48,502 nucleotides of DNA from Hyphomicrobiales bacterium (lineage in GTDB: Bacteria; Pseudomonadota; Alphaproteobacteria; Rhizobiales; Beijerinckiaceae): contig UBZM01000051.1 of NCBI GenBank assembly GCA_900470095.1, forward strand, positions 1 to 48,502. Reading direction: 5' to 3'. The notes under the pieces are model-generated. The model had not been told where the DNA came from. It did not search any database and saw only the letters and a list, made by a program, of their open reading frames with translations. Below are positions 33,488 through 41,641 of this stretch, piece by piece (position 1 is the stretch's first letter; the number at the start of each line of letters is the position of its first letter). The translations under genes and the position numbers were made by a program.

Positions 33488-33807
33488 GGGCGCTGCGCGC
33501 TGATGCGATGCGGGCTGTCCGGCGAGCGCTGGCAGCCAGCGGCGTGGCGCCTGGCGGGCCAGCCGATGCGAAAGCCGGGGAGGCGACGCTCCAGAACAGG
33601 GCTTCAGGCGAGTACCCCCCCCCGCCGGCAGGCCCCAGCCGGGTTCATTCGTTCTGACGATGCCGTTGCCGCAGCGGCAACGCAGAATGCGGCAGAACTC
33701 GGTCAACAATGGGGGCAATGTTGGAAGCGATCGGGCGCCGACGTTCAGAAGGTTCGCCTTCTCATGCCGTGCAGTCCATTCCAGATGATGGGAGGCCGCA
33801 GGATGGT
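33488..33807. other. Intergenic region with a 19-bp palindrome before the A-T-TE gene
   Basis: No gene is evident. CGTTGCCGC (33664-33672) and GCGGCAACG (33674-33682) flank a single A, a perfect palindrome about 125 bases before the next start and without a T-tract, so it looks more like an operator than a terminator. A run of nine C residues lies at 33615-33623. Confidence 0.55.
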
Positions 33808-36498
33808 ATGACCGTCCGAAACAGCGTCCTCGACCATGCGACCTGGGCAGGGGCATCGACGTACACCCTCGACAGGGATGGCCCCACCCACCATCCATTC
33901 GTCGAGATGAGCGACGATTTTTCGGACGCACCGGCGTTCGAACATCTGGAACGGGTGGTCCAGAAGCACGCAGACAAGGTCGCGCTCAGTGACGGTACGA
34001 CATCGCTGACCTTTCTGCGGTTGTTGCACGCGGTTCAGATCCTCGCCGCCGTCATCGCCGATGCGGTCCCGCCCGGAGAGACGGTCGGACTGCTTCTCGG
34101 CAACGCCCTCTGGTACCCGGTGGCCATGCTGGCCGCCATGCGCGCCGGCAGGCCCGCGGTGCCGCTCAATCCGCGGGACCCGGTGCCGCGCCTGGCGGCC
34201 ATTGCGGCGGATGCGCGCCTGAAGGCTATCGTGAAGGTCGGCCCTGGCGAACCGCAGGACTGGCCGGATTCGGTGGGGCTACGATGGATCGACCCGGCGC
34301 AATGTCTCGCGGAGGCGCCGCCTGGCAGGGTCCCGCTGTCGTCGTCCGCGATCTCCGTCGATGCGCCGGCCATCGTTCTCTACACATCGGGCAGCACCGG
34401 AACGCCCAAGGGTGTCGTCAACAGCCAGCGCGCGCTCCTCCAGCGCGTTCAGCAATATGTAAACGCCGGCCATATCGGCCCCGATGATGTCTTCATGCCG
34501 CTGACCGGGCCTGCGACCATCGCGGGATGCCGTGAAATGATGACCCCGATGCTCTGCGGCGCGACATTGTATCTTCTGGATGTCGAGAGCGCCGGCATCC
34601 GCGCCGTTCGCGAGCATTTCCGGACATGGCGGGTGACGGTCGCCTATCTCGTGCCGGCCTTGTTGCGCGTCTTGATGAATGGCGCTCAGCCCGACACGTT
34701 TGCCTCGCTCCGCGTTGTGCGGGTCGGCGGCGAAAGGGTGCTCTGGGCCGATATCGATCGTCTCCGCCAGGCGGTGCCGGAGACCTGCTTTATCCAGATC
34801 AGCTATTTGTCGACCGAGAGTACGGGAACACAGTGGTTCCTGCCCAGGGACTATCCCGAACAGGGTGCAACGGTTCCGGTCGGTTTCGTGCTGCCCGGCG
34901 TCGACTATGCCGTGGTCGACGAGAACGGAGACCCGGTCGCTCCAGGGCAGGAGGGCGAACTGCTGGTCCGCAGCAGCTACGTCGCCCTTGGCTATTGGGA
35001 ACGCGGCAGAAATCTCCCGCTTCAGGAGAGCTCGCTCGATCCTCAGCTTCGGCTCTTCGCAACGGGCGATCTCGTCACAGTGGACGAAACCGGCTTGCTG
35101 CGGGTCGTTGGACGCAAAGGGCGCCAGATCAAGATCAATGGACGGCGGGTCGAGCCGGCGGAACTCGAACTTGTCCTGCGACGCGCGCCCGGCATCCGCG
35201 ATGCCGTGGCGGTCGTGACGGACGGAAACGAACTGGTGGCCTTTATCGTTCCCGCCGAACAGGCAGGCACGGACCTGATTCCAGAATTGCGTGCGCTGAT
35301 CAGGCGGTCGCTGCCGGCCGCCGTGCATCCGACGCGACTGCATAGTCTTGCCGAATTGCCACGGCTTCGGGGGGGTAAGATCGACAGCATCGGACTGCGG
35401 GAGCTGGATGGCGCGCTACGCCCGCCCCAGGGCAGCCAGCAGGACATCCAGGATGCGCCAGAGGCCCGGCAGGTCGGAAACCCTCATGCTGTCGAGGCGA
35501 TGGTCGGGACCATTTGGGAACGGATCCTCCAGGACAAAGGAGAGGCAGGCCGCCGCTGGGATGAGGCGGGCGGCGACTCCCTGAAGCTGCTGCAATTCGT
35601 CATGGAACTCGAGGAAGCCCTTGGGCGGGAACTCGATCTGGACCTGTTCACCATCGACATGAGTTTTGCCGATATCGTCAGGGCAGCGTCTGGCGACGAG
35701 GACGCGAGACATCCGCCTGTCCCTTCCGACACGCGGCCTGTCCTGTTCATCGTGCCGGGGTCGATCGGCTACGGCCCAAGCCTTGCTGCCTTCGGGCTGG
35801 AGATGGGCAAGGTCGCCCGGGTTGTCGCCGTGCGCTACGAGAACCTGAGGGACCTGCTGGCCGGACGGGGAACGATACCCCGGATGGTCGATGCCGTTGT
35901 CGACCAGATCAACCACGCCCAGCCGGAAGGCAATGTGAAGCTCATCGGCTATTCCCTGGGCGGTGGCGTCGCCTTCGAGGTTGCCTCCAGGCTTGTTGCC
36001 GCGGGCCGTTCGGTCACCTTCCTGGGAATCCTGGACACCAATATCGGCCCCGGGCACCACAGCTACGCTGAGACGGTTGCTCGCACGGTGCAGCGCATCC
36101 GGGCGCACCGCGTGACCATCGATCGCATGATGTTGCGGGCCGTCGCGAAGATCTTTGCCCGTTTCGGCGCGGAGGCCCGGCTCGCCAGCGGCATCGAGAG
36201 GGTGAAATGGGAGATCCTCGCCCGGCCACGCTTCATTCTGCGCCTTGAGCTCGAGGAAGTGCTGCGCATGCGCGCCTTCGACGACTGGCTCGGGCAGCCG
36301 AAGGCCGCGCTGCCGATCGCCGCCACCCTGTTTCGATGCCGACGGCCCGGCGTTCCGTCAGATCTGGGCTGGCACGAGCTCTTCGCCGATCTGAACGTGG
36401 TTCCGATCGTCGGCGGGCATCTCGATATGCTGATTGAACCGCATCTCGCCCAAAACCGCCCCTTGATCGAGCACGCCTTCCTGGCGAGCGGCGAATAA
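33808..36498 (+). CDS. Stand-alone NRPS-like protein: adenylation, thiolation and thioesterase domains
   Basis: An 896-residue A-T-TE protein. Adenylation domain, about 40-530: A3 VLYTSGSTGTPKGVVNS near 190-206, A5-equivalent SYLSTES, A7 LFATGDLV near 415, and catalytic lysine K524 in RGGKIDS. Carrier domain: GGDSLK with phosphopantetheine site S591. Thioesterase, about 645-896: GYSLGG with nucleophile S716 and probable H871 in VGGHLDM. At the A4 position, where amino-acid-activating domains have Phe-Asp, the sequence is Thr-Ile (I238), so a substrate without an alpha-amino group is likely. ATG 33808 is used; the upstream in-frame ATG 33709 has no RBS. The product is unknown. No condensation domain or phosphopantetheinyl transferase is nearby. 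The dipeptide bond step typical of NRPS is therefore not expected. Confidence 0.88.
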   Translation: MTVRNSVLDHATWAGASTYTLDRDGPTHHPFVEMSDDFSDAPAFEHLERVVQKHADKVALSDGTTSLTFLRLLHAVQILAAVIADAVPPGETVGLLLGNALWYPVAMLAAMRAGRPAVPLNPRDPVPRLAAIAADARLKAIVKVGPGEPQDWPDSVGLRWIDPAQCLAEAPPGRVPLSSSAISVDAPAIVLYTSGSTGTPKGVVNSQRALLQRVQQYVNAGHIGPDDVFMPLTGPATIAGCREMMTPMLCGATLYLLDVESAGIRAVREHFRTWRVTVAYLVPALLRVLMNGAQPDTFASLRVVRVGGERVLWADIDRLRQAVPETCFIQISYLSTESTGTQWFLPRDYPEQGATVPVGFVLPGVDYAVVDENGDPVAPGQEGELLVRSSYVALGYWERGRNLPLQESSLDPQLRLFATGDLVTVDETGLLRVVGRKGRQIKINGRRVEPAELELVLRRAPGIRDAVAVVTDGNELVAFIVPAEQAGTDLIPELRALIRRSLPAAVHPTRLHSLAELPRLRGGKIDSIGLRELDGALRPPQGSQQDIQDAPEARQVGNPHAVEAMVGTIWERILQDKGEAGRRWDEAGGDSLKLLQFVMELEEALGRELDLDLFTIDMSFADIVRAASGDEDARHPPVPSDTRPVLFIVPGSIGYGPSLAAFGLEMGKVARVVAVRYENLRDLLAGRGTIPRMVDAVVDQINHAQPEGNVKLIGYSLGGGVAFEVASRLVAAGRSVTFLGILDTNIGPGHHSYAETVARTVQRIRAHRVTIDRMMLRAVAKIFARFGAEARLASGIERVKWEILARPRFILRLELEEVLRMRAFDDWLGQPKAALPIAATLFRCRRPGVPSDLGWHELFADLNVVPIVGGHLDMLIEPHLAQNRPLIEHAFLASGE

Positions 36499-36583
36499 GG
36501 CAACCTCCGGTGGACGTTTCCCTCGGCAATGGCGGCGTTCTCCAGGTATCGGCGCAGGCGAGGCATCCCGGCCTCAGGTGGGT

Positions 36584-36658
36584 GCCGTAGAGCATGAGGC
36601 GCAGCCTGATGCCGGGTGCAACCTCGCCCAGCCGCGCCACGATCACCGGCACCAGCAC
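36584..36658 (-). pseudogene. Possible remnant of a LysR effector domain
   Basis: On the minus strand a stretch reading LVPVIVARLGEVAPGIRLRL resembles the start of a LysR co-inducer domain, but frame and similarity are lost within 30 residues and there is no helix-turn-helix part. It overlaps nothing else. The rest of the 424-base gap 36499-36922 holds the hairpin repeat and no supportable gene. Low confidence. Confidence 0.25.
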
Positions 36659-36661
36659 CTA

Positions 36662-36760
36662 AAGCATCGGCCCGGAAAGCAGATTGCGGTTTTCGGAAAG
36701 GCCGATGCAAACACAAAGGGTTAGATCATCGGACCGGATACGATTTCTTGTCCGATGATC
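36662..36760 (-). repeat. Interspersed hairpin repeat, copy 1
   Basis: Two nested structures: GCATCGGCC (36664-36672) pairs with GGCCGATGC (36700-36708), and GATCATCGGAC (36724-36734) pairs with GTCCGATGATC (36750-36760). It shares the core CGGTTTTCGGAA and a downstream ACAAAGGGTTAGATC-like string with the reverse complement of 47679-47778, so both belong to one family. Similar elements are, from memory, common between genes of Rhizobiales. Confidence 0.75.
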
Positions 36761-36922
36761 CAGCTGTTCGGTGCGATGGTCACGAGCCGCTACGCCTGTG
36801 CCGGATCGAAATCCTGTACCATGCCGGGATTGCCGACCTCGCGGACCGGTGCGCGCTCGTGCTCGACGCCCTGCGGGCTGCCTGACTGAAGCGACCGGGC
36901 ATTCCAACGAAAGGATCAGACC

Positions 36923-37933
36923 ATGTCACTCAAGGGTATTCTTCCGGGCAAGCTCGGCTTCGGCGCCGCCCCGCTTGGAAACATGTTCCGCGACATTCCC
37001 GAGCAGGAGGCGCTCGCAACGGTCGAGGCTGCCTGGAAGGACGGCATCCGCTATTTCGACAACGCTCCCTTTTACGGGGCCGGCCTCGCCGAAATCCGCA
37101 TGGGCGAGGCGCTCAATGGCCGACCGCGCGACGAATACGTCATCAGCACCAAGGTCGGCCGCGTCATCCTCGACGAGATCGAGGATGTCAGTGCGCGAGA
37201 TCTCGGCGAGAAGGGCGAGGTCTTCAAGCATGGCCGCCCCAACAGGATCGTGAACGACTATTCCGAGGCCGCTGCATTGCGGTCCATCGAGGACAGCCTG
37301 AAGCGACTGAAGACCGATCGCATCGAGATCGCCTGGGTCCATGATGTCGCCCAGGATTTCTACGGCGACGAATGGCTCGGCGTGTTCGAGGCGGCGCGCA
37401 AGGGCGCCTTCAAGGCCCTCGACCGGCTGCGCGACGAAGGCGTGATCAAGGGCTGGGGCCTCGGCGTCAACCGGGTGGAGCCGATCGAGCTGCTGCTCGG
37501 GCTCGACGGACCGCGTCCCGACGGCTTCCTGCTGGCGGGACGCTACACGCTGCTCGACCATGCGCGCGCCCTCCAGCGCGTGATGCCGCTGGTCACCGAG
37601 CGCGGGCTCGGCATCGTCGTCGGCGGCCCCTACAGCTCCGGTGCCCTGGTCGGCGGCCCGAACTTCGAATACGCACCGATGACGGCGGAGATCCGCGCCA
37701 AGGTCGCGCGCATCAAGGCCATCGCCGACCGCCACGGCGTCAGCATGAAGGCGGCCGGTCTGCAGTTTTCGCTGGCCAATCCCGCGGTCGCGGCGGTGAT
37801 CCCCGGCGCCAGCCAGCCGAGCCGCATCGCCGAAGACCGGGCTGCGCTGCAGGAGGTGGTGCCTGCGGCGTTCTGGCGGGAGCTGCGGGAGGCCAGGCTG
37901 GTCCATCCCGACGCGCCATTGCCCGGCGCGTAG
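36923..37933 (+). CDS. Aldo/keto reductase (D-threo-aldose / pyridoxal dehydrogenase-like)
   Basis: A 336-residue AKR with the catalytic tetrad visible: D46 and Y51 in YFDNAPFYG, K77 in ISTKVG and the histidine in WVHDV. GIVVGGPYSSGALVGG near residue 232 and FSLANPAVAAVIPGASQPSRI near 275 match the branch containing D-threo-aldose 1-dehydrogenase (L-fucose dehydrogenase) and pyridoxal 4-dehydrogenase. It probably oxidises an aldose or reduces an aldehyde with NAD(P). An AAAGGA lies upstream of ATG 36923. It converges on the Bug gene; the adjacent aldolase gene hints at sugar catabolism. Confidence 0.88.
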   Translation: MSLKGILPGKLGFGAAPLGNMFRDIPEQEALATVEAAWKDGIRYFDNAPFYGAGLAEIRMGEALNGRPRDEYVISTKVGRVILDEIEDVSARDLGEKGEVFKHGRPNRIVNDYSEAAALRSIEDSLKRLKTDRIEIAWVHDVAQDFYGDEWLGVFEAARKGAFKALDRLRDEGVIKGWGLGVNRVEPIELLLGLDGPRPDGFLLAGRYTLLDHARALQRVMPLVTERGLGIVVGGPYSSGALVGGPNFEYAPMTAEIRAKVARIKAIADRHGVSMKAAGLQFSLANPAVAAVIPGASQPSRIAEDRAALQEVVPAAFWRELREARLVHPDAPLPGA

Positions 37934-38018
37934 TAACCGGCGGATCGCTCGTCATGTGCCTCGCGCTTGAGAAGCGCATGTCGGGAAGCCGACGCCCGCC
38001 GTCCCGCCGATGAAACGT

Positions 38019-39005
38019 CTATTCCGTGACCTTGATGTCCAGTTCGCGGATTAGCCGGCCGAAACGTTCGATGTCCCCGTTGACCAGGCGCGCCATGTCC
38101 TGGGGCGAACCGGGAGCGGGGTCGAGCCCGCTGGCCGCAAGCCTTGTCGCGATTTCCGGAGCCACGATCGCGCGCGCCGCGGCCGCATTCAGTCGCTCGA
38201 CGATCGGCGCGGGAGTCCCCCCGGGGACAACGAGGCCGAAGAAGTTCGGGATCAGGGGATCATCGGAGAGACCGAGTTCCATCATCGTCGGCACGTCGCT
38301 CATCTCGCGCAGCCGGCGCTCGTTCCCGACCGCCAGGGCCTTCAGCTTTCCATCCTGCATCAGGGAGATCGCGGCCGGTGGTGTGGAGATGGTCAGCGCG
38401 ACTTCGCCCGTCGCCACCGCGGTGACGGCCGGCGGCGCACCGCGATAGGGCACATGCACCATCTTGACGCCGAGCCTGCGCGCCAGCGCCTCGATGTTGA
38501 GATGGGCCATGCTGCCCTTGCCGAAGCTGGCATAGGGCAGCTCGCGTTGCTTGGCGAGGGCGACGAACTCGGCGAAGCTGCCGACGCCGAGCCCGGGATT
38601 GACGACAAGCACATAGGGGCCCGTCGCGACCACCCCGACATAGGCAAAGTCCCGTTTGCCATCGAGCGCCTGCTGCGGCATCAGGATCGGGTTGATGCCA
38701 AAGACCTCGCGCGGCGCCATCAGCAGCGTGTAGCCGTCAGGCTCCGCCCGCGCGACGGCCGCTGCCCCGACCATGCCGTTGGCGCCGGCCCGGTTCTCGA
38801 CGACGACCGGCTGGCCGAATTCGAGGCGCAGTTTCTCGGCGACGAGCCGCGCGGCGAGATCGACCGCGCCTCCGGCCGGATAGGGGACGATCAGCAGGAT
38901 CTGCTTGGTGGGATAGCCGGGCTGGCTCTGGGCGAGCGCCGGCAGGGCGAAGGAGCCTACACCGAGGAGAGCCAGGGCGGCGCGGCGAGACATCGGCTCG
39001 GACAT
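38019..39005 (-). CDS. Bug-family (tripartite tricarboxylate transporter-type) substrate-binding protein
   Basis: A 328-residue periplasmic protein with a Tat-like signal (SRRAALALLGVGSFALPALAQ) and the Bug/TctC motifs YPTKQILLIVPYPAGGAVDLAARL, VVENRAGANGMVGAAAVARAEPDGYTLL and MAHLNIEALARRLGVKMVHVPYRG. It binds a carboxylate. The membrane partners TctA and TctB are not nearby, as is common for Bug proteins. ATG 39005 follows GGGAGGT; the frame stays open to 39074 but overlaps the aldolase gene. It is 43 bases after that gene, probably co-transcribed. Confidence 0.88.
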   Translation of the reverse strand: MSEPMSRRAALALLGVGSFALPALAQSQPGYPTKQILLIVPYPAGGAVDLAARLVAEKLRLEFGQPVVVENRAGANGMVGAAAVARAEPDGYTLLMAPREVFGINPILMPQQALDGKRDFAYVGVVATGPYVLVVNPGLGVGSFAEFVALAKQRELPYASFGKGSMAHLNIEALARRLGVKMVHVPYRGAPPAVTAVATGEVALTISTPPAAISLMQDGKLKALAVGNERRLREMSDVPTMMELGLSDDPLIPNFFGLVVPGGTPAPIVERLNAAAARAIVAPEIATRLAASGLDPAPGSPQDMARLVNGDIERFGRLIRELDIKVTE

Positions 39006-39048
39006 GGTGACCTCCCATCCAGTTGTTCGGTGTCGTTGGGGTCGATGA

Positions 39049-39819
39049 TCAGAAAGGCCTGGGCGTGTCGACATGCCGGGTCCATTGCTCCCAGGCGCGG
39101 TCCATGGCGAAGGGCGTCAGGTTGAATTCGGCGGCGGAGACCGCTTCGGCGGCAGTCAGTCGGCGAACCGCGCCGAGCTGGGCGGCCTTCAGCTGCACCT
39201 CGGCGTTGCGGGCGCCGTAGATCGCCCGAAAGGTCATTTCGCGGAGCGAGCGGCCCGCGACGGTGGCGCCATGGCCGCGCATCAGCACGGTCCAGTTCGC
39301 CCCGAGGGCACGCGCAAGCGAATCTCCCTGCGCTTGCGTCGAGACGATCAGGTTCGTGTCGCCGAACTCATCCTGGCTGTCCCAGAGCGGCACCGTTGCG
39401 CCCATGGTCGCCCCGAGATGGAAGACGGGAACGAGCGCGGCGTCGCTCGTGCAGAACGGCATCATCGCCGGCGCATGGTGGTGACAGATGGCGAGCACAT
39501 CCGGGCGTGCGCGGTAGATCGCGCCATGGATGCTGCGCTCGGCGAAGATGCGGGCCTGCGTCGCCGAGACGAGGACATCCTCGCGGTCGAAGACCAGCAC
39601 ATCCTCGGGCGTGACCAGCTCGGCCGCGCGCGTTCTCGGCATCAGGTAATGATCCCTGCGATCGGGGTGGCGCGCCGAGACATGCCCAAAACTGTCGACG
39701 ATGCCTTCCCGGGCGAGAATGCGGCTCGCGAGAACGATCTCGGCGACCATCGCATCGCGCTCCGGGGAACGCTGTTGGAGCGGAACCTCGCCGGTCCCGG
39801 CAGGCGCGTTCGACAGCAT
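39049..39819 (-). CDS. Class II aldolase/adducin-like protein
   Basis: A 256-residue zinc-dependent aldolase-fold protein. SFGHVSARHPDRRDHYLMPR near residue 45 and the metal-binding histidines in ICHHHAP and RGHGATV fit the family, which includes fuculose- and ribulose-phosphate aldolases or epimerases and decarboxylase-like members. ATG 39819 has GAGGGCG upstream; the longer frame to 39870 lacks one. It sits between the LysR and Bug genes in one direction. The substrate is unknown. Confidence 0.85.
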   Translation of the reverse strand: MLSNAPAGTGEVPLQQRSPERDAMVAEIVLASRILAREGIVDSFGHVSARHPDRRDHYLMPRTRAAELVTPEDVLVFDREDVLVSATQARIFAERSIHGAIYRARPDVLAICHHHAPAMMPFCTSDAALVPVFHLGATMGATVPLWDSQDEFGDTNLIVSTQAQGDSLARALGANWTVLMRGHGATVAGRSLREMTFRAIYGARNAEVQLKAAQLGAVRRLTAAEAVSAAEFNLTPFAMDRAWEQWTRHVDTPRPF

Positions 39820-39914
39820 GGGACGCCCTCGATTGAAATGCGCTGATCTGCGCGGCCGAGGCAGAGTCACACATTCTGCCAGCCGAAATCCAATGCGAAG
39901 CGCTTAGGTCAGCG

Positions 39915-40850
39915 CTAAGCGTTTTGCTGTGGCTCGGCGGCCGGTAGCGGGTGCCCCAACCCGATCATCGCGGCCGACAGCGTCGTCATCGCCGCAGCAA
40001 CGGCGTCGCGGATGATCGGGAGCGCGGCAAGCTGCCCGGCCTTCCGGGAGCCCGCGAGGTAAAGCGTGCGTCTGAGAACCGGGGCGACGATCGGGCGGGC
40101 CGACAAGGTTCCGGCCGCGACCTCGGCGAGTACGGTGCCATAAGGAAGGATGCCGGCCGCGGACCCGCGGGCGACCAGCGTCTTGATGCCGGAAATCGAC
40201 CGAACCTCGTGTTCGAGCCTGAGGACGAGCCCATGTTCGGTGGCGGTCTTCTCGACGAGGGAACGCACGCCATCGCGCGGCTCCGGCAGGATGAGGGGGT
40301 GGGCGAGAGCCTCGGTGAAGCTGATGGGGGCCGTGTCCCGGTCTCCCGTCGCGGTGACAAGGACGAGGTCTTCCTGGTAGAGGGCGCGCCTCCAGCAGCC
40401 GGGCGCGTCCGGAACCTCATAGGCCAGGATCAGGTCGAGCTCGGCCCGATGCAGGCTGTCGACCAGGAGATGGCTCATCTCTTCGGTCAGGCTGACGGCA
40501 AGATGAGGCGCGCGCTCCGAGATCCGCAGCAGCAACTCCGCGCCGATGATCTGCATCAGGCTCGGGGTCAGGCCGAAGCGCACGGCCTCGCGCGCGTCCT
40601 CACTCAGTTCGCGGCGCGTCAACGCGACGAGGTCGAGAATCTCGACGGCGCGCCGGAACAGCTTCTCGCCGGCGGCCGTTGGGGAGACGCCGCGCGAATG
40701 GCGCGTCAGCAGCGTGACGCCAAGGCCTTCCTCGAGCTGCTTGATCTGCATGCCGAGCGCCGGTTGCGCGATCCGCAGCTCATCGGCCGCGCGCGTCATA
40801 TTGGCGGCCTCAACCACACGGACGAAATAGGTGAGTTGGCGGAGGTTCAC
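39915..40850 (-). CDS. LysR-type regulator of the aldolase/Bug genes or the divergent exporter
   Basis: A 311-residue LysR protein starting at GTG 40850 (MNLRQLTYFVRVVEAANMTRAA), with helix-turn-helix LRIAQPALGMQIKQLEEGLG. The frame is open to 40997 but that part is not LysR-like. The regulatory domain contains RFGLTPSLMQIIGAELL and ends with a Pro-rich tail. Its target could be the downstream aldolase/Bug pair or the divergent LysE-type gene across a 156-base gap. Confidence 0.88.
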   Translation of the reverse strand: MNLRQLTYFVRVVEAANMTRAADELRIAQPALGMQIKQLEEGLGVTLLTRHSRGVSPTAAGEKLFRRAVEILDLVALTRRELSEDAREAVRFGLTPSLMQIIGAELLLRISERAPHLAVSLTEEMSHLLVDSLHRAELDLILAYEVPDAPGCWRRALYQEDLVLVTATGDRDTAPISFTEALAHPLILPEPRDGVRSLVEKTATEHGLVLRLEHEVRSISGIKTLVARGSAAGILPYGTVLAEVAAGTLSARPIVAPVLRRTLYLAGSRKAGQLAALPIIRDAVAAAMTTLSAAMIGLGHPLPAAEPQQNA

Positions 40851-40917
40851 GCCGGCTCCGTGATCGGCTGCTTCGGACGGCGAACCTGCCACGAAGGCGC
40901 TTGCTCTGACGAGTCTG

Positions 40918-40971
40918 CCGCGCTCGCGCGGCGGCCTGGGCGGACCGCCCAAAGGAATCTGATCGAGATCA
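40918..40971. promoter_or_regulatory. Three consecutive dyads in the LysR/LysE divergent gap
   Basis: GCCGCGC/GCGCGGC (40918-40933), GGGCGG/CCGCCC (40938-40950) and TGATC/GATCA (40960-40971) are each perfect. They cluster 36-89 bases from the exporter start. The last, less GC-rich one is the best operator candidate. Confidence 0.4.
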
Positions 40972-41006
40972 AGGCGGGCAGGGCCCATTTGCGGCATCAG
41001 CTCGGC

Positions 41007-41594
41007 ATGAGCTTGCTGGCCTTCATTGCGGTCTGTGCCTCGCTTCTGGGGACGCCGGGACCGACCAATACGCTTCTCGCGACCTCGGGCGCGGAGGTCG
41101 GCTGGCGTCGCTCCGCTTCCCTGCTCGCAGCCGAGCTCCTCGGTTATCTCCTGGCGATCGCCGTCCTGCGCCTGGCGTTCGGACCGTTCATTGCCTCCCG
41201 GCCGATCGTCGCGACAGTTCTTCAGGCTGTCGTTGCGCTCTATCTGGTCTACCTCGCGACGGCGCTCTGGCGCCGCAGCAGCCTGCCCCTCGCACAGGGC
41301 CGTTCGATCACCTTCGCCCGCGTGTTCCTGACGACGCTGCTCAATCCAAAGGGGCTGATCTTCGCCTTCACCCTTCTGCCCGCCGCCCCGGCAGGGTTTT
41401 CGGCGCTGCTGCCGTGGCTCGCCGTGCTCTCGGCGGAGATCGTCGCGATCGGCTTCGGCTGGGTGCTGCTCGGCAGCACGTTGCAGCGCAGCCTGCAGGA
41501 CCCCGCCAAGGCCAGGCTCGGCTATCGCGCCAGCGCAGCCGTTCTCGGCCTGCTGGCAAGCATGATGGCTGCGCGGTCCCTGGTTTCGCTTTGA
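41007..41594 (+). CDS. LysE-type small-molecule/amino acid exporter
   Basis: A 195-residue integral membrane protein with about six helices. LGTPGPTNTLLATSGAEVGW near the N-terminus matches the LysE/RhtB family glycine-proline motif, and TTLLNPKGLIFAF is the second hallmark. It probably exports an amino acid or related metabolite. The RBS before ATG 41007 is weak. The upstream in-frame open stretch belongs to antisense sequence of the LysR gene and is not part of the protein. Confidence 0.8.
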   Translation: MSLLAFIAVCASLLGTPGPTNTLLATSGAEVGWRRSASLLAAELLGYLLAIAVLRLAFGPFIASRPIVATVLQAVVALYLVYLATALWRRSSLPLAQGRSITFARVFLTTLLNPKGLIFAFTLLPAAPAGFSALLPWLAVLSAEIVAIGFGWVLLGSTLQRSLQDPAKARLGYRASAAVLGLLASMMAARSLVSL

Positions 41595-41641
41595 CGGAGG
41601 CCTTCGCGAAAGCTGGCGGCGTGCGCGCTTGGCCCCTGCAT

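Noticed and set aside
33615..33623. Run of nine C as a phase-variable tract
   Set aside because: It lies in non-coding DNA well away from the likely start, and no repeat-driven frame is affected; could also be a sequencing artefact.
39951..41006. Upstream extension of the LysE-type exporter frame
   Set aside because: Antisense to the LysR gene; the conserved exporter N-terminus begins at 41007.
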